A stretch of DNA of 64,000 nt from Thereva unica (GCA_949987705.1 OX465281.1:27450942-27514941), one strand, 5' to 3'; shown: positions 1 through 12,156, counted from the first letter of the stretch. Numbers and translations: made by a program. The notes: generated by a model from the letters alone, not told the origin.

Positions 1-1240
1 GTCAAATCCGCATCCCACCCGATCACTGCGGGGTTACCCCAGGGGTCAATTTTATCACCGGCCATATTTCTCATATTTATAAATGACCTTCTTTCAATCC
101 CCTCCAACCCACTTCTCAGCTTCGATGACGACGGTACTCTACGTTACTCGTACAGCTTCGATACAAGACAGACTCATGCCAGATCCTGTCTTGATGATCG
201 TGAAGTAATGTTCAACTCTATTAATAACGACATTGAACTCATTCTAGAGTGGGGGAAAGAAGAATCGTGTTGAATTCAACTCCGACAAAACCAAGTACTG
301 TCTTATCTCCAAAAAGAAGCTCAACACCTCTCCACCCTTGAGAGTGGATGGAGTTCAACTAATGGCCGACCCATCCTTACACATCTTAGGCGTGACATTA
401 GCCAAAGACTTGCGATGGAATGACCACATATTCCAAATGTGACTATTAGAATCAAAAGGGGCACATTGTCATACTAAATGATTTTGAGATATAGAGCGAA
501 ATGTGATATAATGTTATCCCATTTTGGAACAAAACCAATTATTTACAACTAAATTTCATAAGGAAAAAAGCATTTTTCGTAAATGGTTTTCCATGTGAAA
601 ATAGATATTTAGTACAAGAAACAAATGACATAGTTAACTCAAAAATTTTCCAAAATGACAATGTGTCCCTTTTGATTCTAATAGTCACAATCGCAAAACA
701 AGCATCCCAGTGCCTGGGATTTCTTAAGAGGTGCAAGTTCCTCGTCCAGCCATCGGCCCGTGCTGTTATTTATAAATCCTACATTCGGCCTCTTCTCGAA
801 TATAACTCCCTCGTTTGGGGCGGCGCCCCAATAACCACCTTGGCATGGTTAGATAAGGTGCAAAAAAGGGCGCTCAAGTTAATTGATGACGACACCGCCT
901 GCTCCACCATCGACCCCTTGAGCCACCGTAGGAATGTAGCAGCATTGACTAAATTTTATCGCTACTATCATAGTGACTGTTCCTCCGAATTAAACGCTCT
1001 CCTGCCTCCACGGCAATCTTTTACCCGCAACACCAGATTAGCCCACTCGTCTCATTCCCTTCACCTGAAACTACCCCTTTCACGCACTCAACAAGACATG
1101 AATTCGTTTGTTAATAGAACAACTCGACTGTGGAATAACCTCTCGCAGTCAGTATTTCCGAACTCCTACAACATCCAAGAGTTCAAACGCAGGGTTCATC
1201 ACCGCCTTCTTCAATACCCCCCCGTACCTTTTAATCCTTA
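1..1240 (+). pseudogene. Jockey/CR1-like non-LTR retrotransposon reverse transcriptase, 3' part, broken
   Basis: Reverse-transcriptase remnant entering from the left edge. The first codons read a catalytic-region motif of the type GLPQGSILSPAIF, followed by an INDLL stretch. Further on come a KTKYCLIS block, a LGVTLAKDLRWNDH block and a C-terminal domain with IRPLLEYNSLVWGG and an arginine-rich FKRRVHHRLL tail that stops at about 1240. These are typical of the finger/palm-to-thumb and C-terminal parts of Jockey/CR1-type elements; the endonuclease lies outside the window. The frame breaks by one base near 255-270, and a 250-bp TIR element interrupts the coding sequence at 438/689. The usual FADD box reads FDDDG at about 123-137, so the catalytic box has decayed. 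It is a dead copy. The exact clade within the Jockey/CR1 group is not certain. Confidence 0.8.
439..688. mobile_element. 250-bp TIR element (MITE) inserted in the Jockey-like RT
   Basis: The ends are inverted repeats of about 32 bp with one mismatch, starting GTGACTATTAGAATCAAAAG on the left. The trinucleotide AAT is present at 436-438 and again at 689-691. If the element and one AAT are mentally removed, the RT reading frame runs through without a break (…NDHIFQ / IAKQAS…), which fixes the boundaries and the 3-bp target duplication. It has no coding capacity. The superfamily is open: a 3-bp duplication fits PIF/Harbinger or CACTA-like elements, but AAT is not their usual target. Confidence 0.85.
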
Positions 1241-1378
1241 ACCTATACCCCCCCCCCCCTCATCCCTCCCCCGTACTAAGCTTACTGCTAGACATTGCAC
1301 CATGACGTGACAAATGACATGACGGACTAGTAGTACAAAGGGTGACTCCTAAGCTTGGCACTGCCACATAAAAAAAAA
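1241..1378 (+). repeat. 3' UTR and A-tail of the Jockey-like element
   Basis: After the RT stop there are C-rich runs (about 1246-1272) and then a segment ending in CACATAAAAAAAAA at about 1369-1378, which I take as the 3' terminus. The last 100 bases resemble 11434-11527, which also ends in CACATAAAAAA, so this is a family-specific 3' end rather than unique sequence. Confidence 0.55.
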
Positions 1379-2830
1379 CTGCTTTAAAGCTCTAGTTTCA
1401 AATGAGTTTATTTTCAAACTGGTTGACAAAAGGCTTATGTTAAAGAGAAGTATTTGTACAATTAAATAATACGGCATAATTATGCTCCATCTGCTAATCT
1501 CTAAGGAGTTGTTTCAAACTTTAAAGTGTGCTTAATCCACCAGGTATATTGATGACTGCATGCCTCCCTAAGTAGGTTATCGCACTAATAAGCTGTGAAA
1601 CAAATCGGTTCCATGCTTCATTAGTCGCAACCATAAAAGGACCCGGAAGCGTGTCGAGGACAAAATAAAAATAACTTCCGCAACGTAATCAATTATTTAC
1701 GCCTTCGATTTCCACTCGTACAATTGCCGGAATAAAGCATATTGTTAACAACTACATTAACCGCCCCGCCTCTCGCCATAATTGCCACAGCCACCTGGTG
1801 GTTGATGGAGTCGTCAAGCCACCCTCAAGCTGCACCGACATTCTGTAAGCCCTTAACCATTAATTTGATGGGGAAAACTAGATGTCAGCTCATCATAGGG
1901 TAGCGACGGCATCACGTTCGGGGCCACTCTTAATACGACGGGATTGGCTGCTCCCGCCGCTGCCATTTATCACCATTGCAATAACTTGTTCACGACGACG
2001 TCACTAGAGGGACAACACCTTCCACTGAGTATGACAAATTGTAGACCCGGACTGGGGCCCGCCTCGTGCCCGCTGGAGCTGGAGCGATAAAAAAATTACC
2101 AGAATCCGGTTTCAGGGAGAGATCGCCCCCCACTCCCCAATCCTTGAAGGTTGCAGGGCTGCTGGTAACTGGATCCTTTTGTTCCTGCAGAAATCCAGTT
2201 GCACTTCAAAAACTCCTTTCTTTGCTGAGCAACTTCCTCCGTCGGAAATTTCTCAGTGAGGTTTTTGCTGCTTCCCCGGCAGTGGATGTGCTCCTGGGGG
2301 ATGTGTAAGTATGTGTTAAATCACTGAGCCAAAGTATAACCAGATGAATATCTACTTGGTCCTGGCCAATGGCTTATTCAACCCCGCCTGCCCCCGGCCT
2401 ACCCCGACGGTCTGCCGAGGTGCTGGGTGCAGTATGCTCCGGTGCAACTAGAGAAATGTGATAAATGCGCTGCTCGTTATCCTGGATTTCACTCCACTGA
2501 ACATTGAATTTATTTGAAATGATGGCTGAAGTTGGATCTCCCAAGGCGCGATAGCAATCGAACGAGAGTCCTTTTTATTGGAATCTATTAGATGCGGGAA
2601 AGCAATTAAAGCTGATAATCCGGGGAATATTAGGAGAATTTGTTCGAGTCTAGGAATTTTTATTATAAAACTTTCTGCTGTTATCTGGATATCGAACTAA
2701 GCTATGTTCAACAGAGCTGGGCGACTCGAGAAAAGAAATCAATATCCAATAAAACTTCACATAATTTAACTAAAAAAACTAGAATGGGAAATTTAATTAA
2801 TAAACGAAGTTATGCTCCTTTTGTCGCTAT
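1379..2830. other. Stretch without recognisable gene
   Basis: Mixed-composition sequence with short open frames only. I see no conserved domain, tandem array or terminal repeat in it. Confidence 0.5.
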
Positions 2831-2900
2831 CGCCAGCCTAGGGGTTAAGACGTCCGACTAGACTACCATCGCAGGGGTCTCTGGTTCGATTCAGTGCAGC
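2831..2900 (+). repeat. tRNA-like head of a SINE
   Basis: An A-box-like segment (GCCAGCCTAGGGGTTAAG, about 2832-2849) is followed by a near-canonical RNA polymerase III B box, GGTTCGATTCA, at 2883-2893. The spacing fits a tRNA-derived promoter, but the acceptor stem does not pair, so this is not a functional tRNA. A similar head lies at 56992-57060. The body may extend downstream to about 3110. Confidence 0.55.
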
Positions 2901-3119
2901 GCCATGAGGAGTGTTTTAGTCACGACGAAAATCTTCATTAAAACTTATTTCAAGCTTTGGAATCACCCTTTGTACTACATCCGTCTATGAGGGTACAAGT
3001 GGTACGAACACCGATGAGGTTGATAGGATGGTTTGCACCATGTGGGTGGACATGAAACTCTGCCTTCGTTTGGTCCCAAGACCAGGGTGTGAAAGGAAGA
3101 GGCTGGTCAATCTGTCTAA

Positions 3120-3475
3120 TTGACCACAGAAACTAGGCAAGAAACCGCATGGGTACACGAACTAACTATTCGGTTTGAACATGTTTGCAGAATGGATGAT
3201 GACCGCTTGCCACGTAAACTTCTCTGGCGAGACCGTCCCGCAGGCTGGAGAATCCAGCAATCGGCACCGAAGAAAACCTGGCTAAAGAATATCGGGGTGT
3301 CCTAAAGAATCTACGGTTATCAGTTACCGAGGCTCGAGACGTCGCCAAAAACCGGCAAGAATGGAAACGAATCGTGAATAGGGTTCGAGACCCAGAGGCA
3401 CCGACAGCAGCGTATTCGTTGCGGGGGCGTCCCGCTTGGACCGCCAGCTAACGGACCAAAGAAGAAGAAGAAGAA
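3120..3475 (+). pseudogene. RTE-like retrotransposon C-terminal fragment with (AAG)n tail
   Basis: The frame reads a degraded version of the C-terminal part common to RTE-type endonuclease/reverse transcriptases. It has an RFEHVCRMDDDRLPRKLLW block, a tryptophan/arginine-rich stretch with KNRQEWKRIVNRVRDP, and a stop, followed at once by a GAAGAAGAAGAA tail (about 3460-3475). The tail marks the 3' terminus. There is a frame break near 3300. No catalytic RT core is present, so this is a short 5'-truncated copy. Confidence 0.6.
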
Positions 3476-4096
3476 TGTCGGTGGACAATAGGTGTTCGAA
3501 TCTTTGACGATCAGTCAAGCATCCATAGGGAATAGGCGACCTTTTCAGCCGAAGTTTTGCTTAATATACGCACGAGTCAAAGTTATAAAGAGATAGCGAC
3601 CGAAGGTAGTTAAAAACGTACAAGTGCCTATAGTAGAGTTCCTAGCTGACGAACAAGATGACTCCTTTGAAGAAGCCAAAGGGGACTTTAATGACATTTC
3701 CAAGAACTTGGTTGTTGTAGGCATCATAACCAAATACACCACCAACTTCCAGGCATGATAGCCCCGCAACATACTTATAATGGATCTCCGCATTACGCCC
3801 CAGGAGAGCTTTATATCTAGGAATCGTCTCTATTAAAAACAACTGCACCAATCAACGGAATGGCTCCGGAGGAGAAAAAGGATTTTCAAACAAGATAGAA
3901 AAGCCTTGGAGAAGAATATCCTATGTGAAGGAACCTAGTTTAAAGCGTGAAGTCGGCGCTCCAACACAAAGTTACACATACTACAAGGTCGACGAACGTA
4001 ATGGGAATACCGATCGTACAGTCACCGTGAAACGTTGCGAAGAGAACTATCGGGGAACGATAAATGGCGAACTAGCTTTACCATTATCTGTCAATA

Positions 4097-4550
4097 GCTG
4101 CGTTCCTTTTCTGCTAATTTTTACTATTTTTTACACTTGCGTACTAACAACTACACTTGCTCTTATAAACGAGTAGATATCACTTGCAATTACGCAATTG
4201 AAATCCGCTAGGGGGAAAGCGGCCATTTCGAGTCTATTGTGAATTATTTTCACTTACGCCATTACCCGCTAGATGGCTTTTATTTGTGTCGAGCTGATTT
4301 ACTCATATAAAAACGTTCATAAATAAAACTTCAGTCGTATAATTATCAAAAATTATTATCTTTCGTTTTACTTTAGAAATTATCGCATTAATTTCTCCAT
4401 TGTGTCACAAATTCTTCTTTTAAGAATTTTTTATTTGTAAAGTTTAAAGTAACGTCAAAAATTTCAAGTGAGATTTTACTCAAATCAGAAAATTTTGCGT
4501 TCCTTTTCTGCTCTGCTCACAAGTACTAAATAGTAGAAAAGGAACGCAGC
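4097..4550. mobile_element. 454-bp TIR element flanked by TA
   Basis: The left end GCTGCGTTCCTTTTCTGCTA and the right end are inverted copies over about 18 bp. Both are directly flanked by TA (4095-4096 and 4551-4552), the target duplication of Tc1/mariner-type elements. A second copy of the terminal sequence in left-end orientation sits at about 4497-4513, so the last 50 bp form a hairpin on their own. There is no transposase, so it is non-autonomous. Confidence 0.65.
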
Positions 4551-4552
4551 TA

Positions 4553-7500
4553 ATGATTCCACTCTAGTAGGTATTGGGTTACTTTCGCTTGGGAATTAGG
4601 TCAGTGAGACGGTTTCAGTCAACATTTGAAAGAAATAATAATGATTCTTACACGACGAAGATATTTTGAATCTCAAAATAGGAGATCTAATCTGGTACCT
4701 GTATATGAGATCTAAACTCACTGCAAGCATACTGCTATACATATGTTTACATAAAGAATTTTTATTAGTGCGATAACCAAACGGTGCATTCAGTGCCAAT
4801 TGTGTTCTCTTCCTTTCTGTTCTTATTCCTTGCGTTCCTTGGACGGGGCGGCCGCCTCTACTTATCTACCTACATCTACACTACATAATTTCATTGGACT
4901 AACTACATATGGCCAACTACAAGGCTAAGACTCCTGTACAAAGAAGTTGGCAATCCGGCTCTAATTTAGAGCCATCTGGGTGCTGTGAACTTCTCTCATA
5001 GCACTCTGGTGTTGAAACCTGGGTTGAAATTCAATTTCGGGATGGTCCATTTACCATTTGCATATTGCCTGATAAATAGACCAGGTGGCTGCAGATCGAA
5101 TTGCCTCCGCGGGAGTTGTATACAGAGCCCCCGTAGCCAAAAGACGGCGTTTCTTGAGCTCTTTCACTTTTCTTGGTTATAACTGGTCTTATTAATGCTC
5201 TGCCTCAGGTAAGGGGTTTGATTTGAAGATCAGGAAAGGCAGGTGCAAAAAACCATCAAGGACGTTCGTTGGGCATTTTACTATGGCCCCTGTTGCCCCT
5301 ATTATAGCCGTTCACTAAACCTATCCAAACTGTATGACATTATAGATTTTACTCAGTGCGTTACCACAACAGTTAGCAGTATGGGAGGATTGGACGTACG
5401 ACGACTGTATTCATCCACAGGTCCAGCGGTTTGGCTTGAGACCCCATCGCACTTTTTACAAATGTAGAAAGCTATGTAGGCTTTCTTTGCTCTGTCCTCC
5501 TTCTGTTCGACTTCAAGCTGAGTTTTAGGTCTTTTAGATCAAAAATTAGTATTGCATTTTTCATAGATATCCAAGCTTCTGTTCTAGATTCAGTTATGCC
5601 TTCCAATCTAGTAGAGTGATGCAGAGCTGAGATAGTTACGCTTAATCTTGTTCGTCCCCGAGTAAAAATAATTTAGTCGATTAATATTTTGAAAAGCCTA
5701 TACGCGACGCAACTAGCACGCTTAGCGATTAAATGCGACTGCCACACTGGTATGCGCCAGCTAGAGGTATGCACTCTCCCGCTACAGACATGAGCATCTA
5801 TATATGCACCTGCACCAACATTGCAAAGGCGAGCTTCGTTTAACAAAATGGTCCCCCAACTAAGTACTAACAACATCCAATGCTGCTTAACTTCTCTAAT
5901 CGAATAAAACCGGTCAACTGAGTATGCTAATGGATCTTTTTAGGTCACCAAGATAATTGCCTGTTTTCTTCATCCTATAGAATTTTTTCAAGCTCCAATT
6001 TTGCTACCTTTAGTCTAGAAAAGGTGTGGGCGTACCGTGGTTCATTTGGACTCGTTTTTATTGGTGCGTTTTTATTGGGCTGCATTTGGAAAAGTAGAAT
6101 TTTTACTTAGGCGTACCATGCCTGTTTATTGCTAAACTCGGGTGAGTCTTATTTTTACTCAGGCGTACTGTGCCTGTTTCGGGTACTATGCAGGCGTTTT
6201 GGGTGCTGCCGGGTGTGCATGTAGGCTAGGAGCGGGGGCAAGTTTTATTTTTACTCGGTACTGAATTTTCGGGTCTAGTCCTTTTTAACCATGGAGCTTC
6301 TTTCCGAGGGTCGAAAATTGAGATGGTTAACAGCCCAAAAGATCGAATAACTATTTTTGGCTATCACCTGTCTTTAGTCAGACAAAGGTGCAGCGCACAG
6401 GAGACCAGCCTCTATCTCTGGGGCGACTTGGACACTCTTGGCATCGTACACTAGGCAAGCACGCTCTGGAATACTCAAAAGTGATCCCCGGATTAAAGGT
6501 CGTAGCATTGCTAACCTTCCTAAGCTCCACAAGATGAATTTAAAAGTCCCCCGCAGTCAGAGAGAGGCGGGTCGAAACGTAAACTGGTCTTGCGGTCGCT
6601 TTGGAGGCAGCCCTAAACCCCAATCTAGCTTGAAGTGGAGTAGTATTCAAGAATATAATCCAGGTATGTGCCTATGTTAATTCTGTACCTTATCTATCCA
6701 TAAAACGTGAAATTTTACGTGTGTTTGTAAGACATCGCATAAGAGAGAGAGAGAGGCAATCACAAAAAAATGTGTAAGCACACAATTTTCTCTACTGCAA
6801 AAGGTCCTTAACCCCTGCAAAGCATTAAACATTAAAAATCTTCCTTTTGCATTAGTATTTACCATTTTGTTTGTGTGCTGACTTGGACCTAATATTAGCA
6901 CAAATCTTTCACGAACGCGAAACATTTCATAGCGATTCCATTTCAGAGTGCATTTGCACGAACCTCTTCAGCTGCATTGGCAGAGAGGGTAGAGCACGCC
7001 ATCTATTAGTGTGCTTCACTGATTGCAGCTTAATTTAGTAGAACTAGAAAAAAGTGTTTTCATTACGATCCAATTTACATATGTATGGAGCCTGAAAAAG
7101 AGGGACCACATCCCAGTCTCGGAATCACCTCACAACGTGATGCTGTTTTGCATCCCAACATCCTAATTAACATGCAGAATACTTGAGCGTCTCCTCACAC
7201 CCTGCGACGACGTCTTCCTTAGTGCAAGCTACAGCTCATAACGTATTCCACCAGACAATCTCTCCCCCGCAGCTGCACCATGAAAAGGATCGCAGCAGAG
7301 GAGCGATGCACAATAAATATTTACCCGAGCGCTGAGTGCATCGTTCAGATGGAAAAATAAATCATTCGTCCCTTTTTGTGTCCTGGCGAGGACCCGGCGG
7401 GCATACGGTGTGTACTCCGTCTCTCAATCCTTAAAGTTTCTGCATGCATTTTGCATTTGGAGCTGCTCGATTTGCCGCAAGTGTCCCCGCATTACCGCAC

Positions 7501-8991
7501 AGGTAGACAATGTTCGTTTATTTCGAGTTGCTGCAATGGAGCCGGGTCAGGACGTAAGCCGGAGCGTCCTGCCGGCGGCGGGCGGGGGGAATACTTTTAA
7601 TTACATTTTCTGTCATTCACAATTTTTAAGAATGCAACAGGAAGCAACGACCGCAAACGGACTTTCAACGGGGCTCTGCTGTCCTGCTGGCAGCCGCAAA
7701 CGATGGATTTACTCTGAAAAGGCTTCAAAAACTTTTAAGTGGTCAAGTTGGGAAGTTAGAAAACCCAGAACTCAACCCATTTCCCGAAAAGGACTGCTGC
7801 ATTCTAAGAGGATTGAAGCCGCTCCTCTGGTGGCGGAGATAAAAACCACCACCCCACTCTCTTGCGCCATACTCCGAAAGAGGATGCCCAGGAGACGCCT
7901 GCTCTATTCTGTTAGCCAAGGATCCCGCATAAACTATCCCCGTTGTTAGTTGACCCGGATTCGGAGTGGGGCTGCTGTCCGACAGTTGGAATACAAGGGT
8001 AAAGAACCTCTTCGTCAATGCTAGCCTCAAAAGTCATTCAGAGTGAGATTTTAGATAAATGTCAGATAGTGCAAAGTGTCCTTTCTTGGCCCGGTTTTTT
8101 GCTCCCTCCGTGTCGCCCTGTTCTGCCACTCTCGATCTCCTTTCAGAGAGGCCAGTTTTAAAATATTAACAACGTCCGCTGTGAGGTTTGTGGAAAAAGG
8201 AATTTCTAAATAAGGAGGCTTCAGCTTTTCGCTTCAAGTTCTATACCTCAGTGGCTTTGGTGTTTGCTGTCACTGTTTTTGGCTTTCTTCACTGTTTTTT
8301 GTTTAAAATTTTGTTGATTTTAAAGAAGGACATTTCAACAGGATTAATTAAAGTTTAAATAATTTTAAGCTAGAAAAATAAATGCTTGAAGACTTTATTG
8401 GGCGGCGTGGGTTCCAATGATTCTAAGAACAGTTGACTTTCTTTCGAAATTGTTTTTGTGGCCGCAATGATACTGAAGAAAGGTAAATTAATTTATTCAA
8501 TGTGCTGTATTTACATAGATATTTCCACAATTTCTTGTCTCAATCTCAGGTAACAACCATCCGCCAAGCATAAGAGTTCTCGGAGTGAATCATTCTGGCG
8601 AGAGTACATAAAACTAACGACACCCCTCCAAGCCCACCATCAGGAATCAAATCATCTATTCGCAACAACCTTTGGCTTAACCTCTGCGCAAGCATTTTGC
8701 ACTATCATACTTCCACGAAGTCAATCCAGACCCTTGGAAACTTGCATATGTTCAACATATACCAACAAAATGTTGCGCGCCAGCTGCAGCTCCTCGACTA
8801 CACGTTACGATCAAGAACACAACAACTTTAGCAGTGATGTCCAAAATCGGTGCAACTACTATGGGAACAACAGATTCGATTGGAATGACCTGTGATATCA
8901 ATGTTGCAGATCCTACATTGGGCCATCCTGCATTTCATCTGCCTCCGATAATGACTCTTCTTCTATCTCTTTTCAATACTTGAAATGATCA
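4553..8991. other. Stretch without recognisable gene; short dispersed motif near 6 kb
   Basis: No domain-bearing frame was recognised. At 6026-6180 the motif GGCGTACYRTGCCTG recurs three times, next to TTTTTACT blocks. The same motif appears in the opposite orientation at about 48868-48892, so this is part of a dispersed repeat. The frames at 7376-8030 overlap on both strands and look like chance frames. Confidence 0.45.
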
Positions 8992-9362
8992 GGAGCGCGT
9001 TCAAAAACTTTACTATGGTAAACTACGAGGTAAGCTGTGGTTATGCTGCATCATTTCACTTAACCACGAAAGTTTATGTTTAACCATGGAGGTTTTTGAA
9101 CGCACCGGGGTTAACTACAAGTTCATGTGTTTAACATTAAAACAACTGTCAAGATGTTCTTTTTATTCTTCTAACCATGCATCGCTAACCATGCTCCCGA
9201 CCATGGTTAAAATTTAACTACACCATGGTTAACCATGGGAGTTTCTGAGCGCCAAAAAGTTATGCTCGTGATTATGTTGTAGTTAACTTCGGAGTTTTTG
9301 AACGACAAAAGTTTACCATAGTTAACCATGGTTAACTATAGTAAGGTTTTTGAACGCGGTTC
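8992..9362. mobile_element. 371-bp PIF/Harbinger-derived MITE
   Basis: Both ends match the ends of the complete Harbinger element at 27144-30770. The left about 130 bp begin GGAGCGCGTTCAAAAAC and the right about 200 bp end in GTTTTTGAACGCG; the genes between are missing. The right end carries GTTTTTGAACG-type motifs at 9241, 9294 and 9346, the same 53/52-bp spacing as in the full element. It is therefore an internal-deletion derivative that could be moved in trans. A clean target duplication could not be defined (TCA on the left, TGA on the right). Confidence 0.88.
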
Positions 9363-9759
9363 TGATGTTTAGATGGGAGCCGGCAGACGGGTTATACCTG
9401 TCGTTTCCTAGTACTTTGATAATTTCCTTCCTAACTGTCCAAGAGCTTGGTATACATTGGGTACTCTTTACGACAACCAGGTCACGTAGTCTATATTGCT
9501 ATACCCATTTTCTCTTCCGTAGTGGTTTCGCTCTTCGTCGAACTAGGCAAACAAAATGTATTTTACGACCCTAGTAAAAAATTAGCAGCTATTGATAGGC
9601 AATTAATTTTATTTTGTGTCAATTGATCGAATTTTGCGGGCAAAATTGGTTCGCATGTTTCTAATGAAGTACAATGTCTCCAAAAACGTTTCTGTAGGTG
9701 CTGACGGTTATAAGCTAATCGAATTCGACAAGAAGGGTCGCATTACAAGTTCGTTTTGT

Positions 9760-10385
9760 TTGTAAAAGATATGAGAAACGTGATTTTGGTAGAGAGTCCA
9801 ACTCCTCAGTCAGTTCGCCATTTAGCAGTTCTTGAAGTGCTCTTTCCATCGCTCCAGGATGCCTTTAGGATCCGTGGTCAAATTCCTCAAATTGCAGTAT
9901 GTGCAACGTGGTGTGAATTGTGTCCTACAGCGGACTCTTCAGTAGAACTCCCACGCTTGGTGCGGCCTTCGTACTGTGTACTGTTCTACTTCACAAACGA
10001 GGTTTTTCTCCCAGGCTTCCTTTTTTCGTCTGTGAATTCTCTTTTCTTCTTTTCTGAGCTCTTTGTATTTCTCTCGCGTGCCCGTGTACTCTGAGACTGC
10101 TGCATCGCTCGGTACGCTGTCTCTGGCCATTTCGTTGCGTAGTGCATCTGTGTTGATTGGAGGCTGATCAGCGGATACAAAGCTTTTCAGCGTTGTAATA
10201 CTCTCTCGAAGTACCATACCAACAAGATAGTGATCCGAGTCGAAGTTGGAACCTCGGTACGTTCGTATCGTCATCAGACCCGAAAGTTGGCGGCGGTCTA
10301 TCAACACATGGTTTATTTGGTTGCGAGTGGATCCATCAGAGATACCTACCTAGGTGGTTTTATGAATATCTTTACGCGAAAATCT
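9760..10385 (-). pseudogene. Endonuclease-to-RT linker of an RTE-type retrotransposon
   Basis: Reading on the minus strand from about 10385, the frame gives the C-terminal endonuclease motifs: IHKTT…SDGSTRNQINHVLIDRR, then RTYRGSNFDSDHYLV with the conserved SDH catalytic motif. A basic KEEKRIHRRKKEAWEK linker follows, then (frame-broken) an LERWKEHFK motif that normally precedes the RT domain. The order matches APE-type endonuclease/RT polyproteins annotated in many insects. Frame breaks and the absence of any RT domain downstream mark it as a remnant. Confidence 0.65.
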
Positions 10386-10539
10386 AGTATTAGTATAATG
10401 TAAGCATTATACTTTGACAGGGTATCGGCTAGGTATTGTGTAGCTAGACTTCTGTACAAAGTTCGAACATTCCTTGAGAAAATACATACGTAGATCGTTT
10501 TGCTTTTTTCGTTGCTCGATTATATTAGCCTATCCTCTC

Positions 10540-10625
10540 TCATTGCATAGTTACTAGTGGCCAACGCTAGGAGGTTATGATAGCACTTTCATCAGTCCGG
10601 AATAGTTGTGACACGTGCATTTACC
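10540..10625. repeat. Short dispersed repeat, copy of 43010-43075
   Basis: TAGTGGCC…GAGGTTATGA…AGCACTT…CGTGCATTTA at 10553-10625 lines up with TAGTGGCC…GGGTTATGACGGCACTT…CGTGCGTATTTA at about 43010-43075 with many substitutions. The family is not identified. Confidence 0.4.
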
Positions 10626-11082
10626 CAACATTGCTTTTATTCTCTCCAAAACTGTGGATACAATAATCAACAAAAACTTATAGCAGTTCAACCAAATAGA
10701 TATAAAACGACTAACAGTACGGACTGTCCGACTAGCAAATGCCTCATGGAGAGTGTGGACACCAAGTAGCAAATGAGGGGCATGTCAAAAAAGGATTTGA
10801 AATAATCGCTTAGATTTTGCCATTAGATTTCAAATGGTGGTCCTCATAAGAAAAGTGTAGTGATTATTAATAAAATCGGACAATCCCAGCATTTGCCTTA
10901 CGTATTCGGAATGCTTTGGTTTTTGCCTTGCTTTATATTTCAGCCAGTTATGTAGGTGACCGAGAGAGGTGTCATTGGCGCTACACTAGAAAGAATACCA
11001 ATCTAGACATAGATTAACTTGTAAAATCAGTTCTGCTGCTTCTGAAGGAATACTAGTGTAGATACCAACATTTAGAATACTT

Positions 11083-11192
11083 AATAGACCTGTTATCGAT
11101 CGTCTACGGAGGTCAAGCAGCGTTAGATATTATTAGTACTCAGAAGGGGGACCGTTTGGTAGAACGACACTCGCTTTTGGAAGAACCGAAAG
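11083..11192 (+). repeat. 5S rRNA-derived SINE-like repeat, copy 1
   Basis: The segment GGTCAAGCAGCGTTAGATAT…TTAGTACTCAGAAGGGGGACCG at 11111-11154 is recognisable as the middle and 3' part of a eukaryotic 5S rRNA, with the internal A box, intermediate element and C box. It is clearly diverged. About 40 bases beyond the 5S-like part (ACGACACTCGCTTTTGGAA) are shared with copy 3 at 59604, so the unit is larger than 5S. That is what a SINE3-type element would show. Confidence 0.6.
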
Positions 11193-11289
11193 GTAATTTC
11201 AAATGGGGAACAAAAATATAAAGCTTAAGACACCGCCGCAGTTATTACTCACATATCCACGCCTTCTTTGCTGCCATATTTAAGCGGAA

Positions 11290-11527
11290 TAGGGCTTGTA
11301 GTTGATTGAGTCGGTCCGGTTCTGGGGTTCAGCTCTCCAAACATCGGAGCACTTGTTGTGCGATTGAACTCAAGGTTCGTCGCCTCTTTTTCATGCACTC
11401 CAACGAGGTTCCCCTTAGGCTATTGTTTTTTATCCTCCGAGCTAAACTTACTACTACTAGACATTACAGCTTTGCGTGAATTGGTAGTATAAAGAGCGAC
11501 ACCTTAGCTAAGAATTTCACATAAAAA
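11290..11527 (+). repeat. 3' end of a second Jockey-like copy
   Basis: 11434-11527 (ACTACTAGACATTACAGC … CACATAAAAAA) aligns with 1281-1378, the 3' UTR of the element at the window start. Upstream, 11365-11390 can be read as a basic peptide similar to that element's FKRRVHHRL terminus. This is a short 3'-terminal fragment. Confidence 0.45.
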
Positions 11528-12135
11528 AGGTAGAAGAAATTGGAGACTTCAACCCAGGGTTAGACTGTTCTGAAGGCGGGTGTTGCAGACATACAAGACC
11601 AACAACAGGCTATGGAGCTATTAATGATTATTATTCTTTGGAAATCCTTAAAATAAATATCAAAATAAAAGAAAGCTGTTTGTTTACCAATGAATTATCA
11701 AGAAAAACAACATTTGCCGCAAAACAAAATCCCCAAACCACATCATCCGCATGGCAGAGCGGAAATTTAAAAAAAATAAATAATAAGACGTGAAAACACG
11801 TCTTCTCACACATTACTTAAGCTTTCGTCGTTATTACGTTCCCAGCAAATATTTCATCTTATTAATTTGCCAAGTTTAATTGTTTTCGAAAAATTCCTGA
11901 TATTAAAACAAAGTAAAGATCCTGAAGCGGATCCGTAACGGATCCCTTAAGCAAAAGGCGCCGACAAACCTTTTCATAAATTTTTAATATTTTTTGTAAA
12001 AAAATTCTCGACGAGTTTGTTTTTGAGAAAATTTCACCTCACTTTCATCGTCCTTTTCTATAAAAAAAAATTGAAATAAAGTTGGTGAAAAAAGGGAGAA
12101 ATATAATTTGTGATGGAACGAACACAACACTACCA

Positions 12136-12156
12136 CCCCCCCCCCCCCCCCCCCCC
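12136..12156 (+). repeat. Homopolymer C tract, 21 bp
   Basis: Twenty-one consecutive C residues, preceded by ACCA. The length is likely variable and subject to sequencing error. Confidence 0.9.

Noticed and set aside
7376..8030. Overlapping frames of up to 179 codons on both strands
   Set aside because: Mutually overlapping, low-complexity composition, no motif; treated as chance frames.
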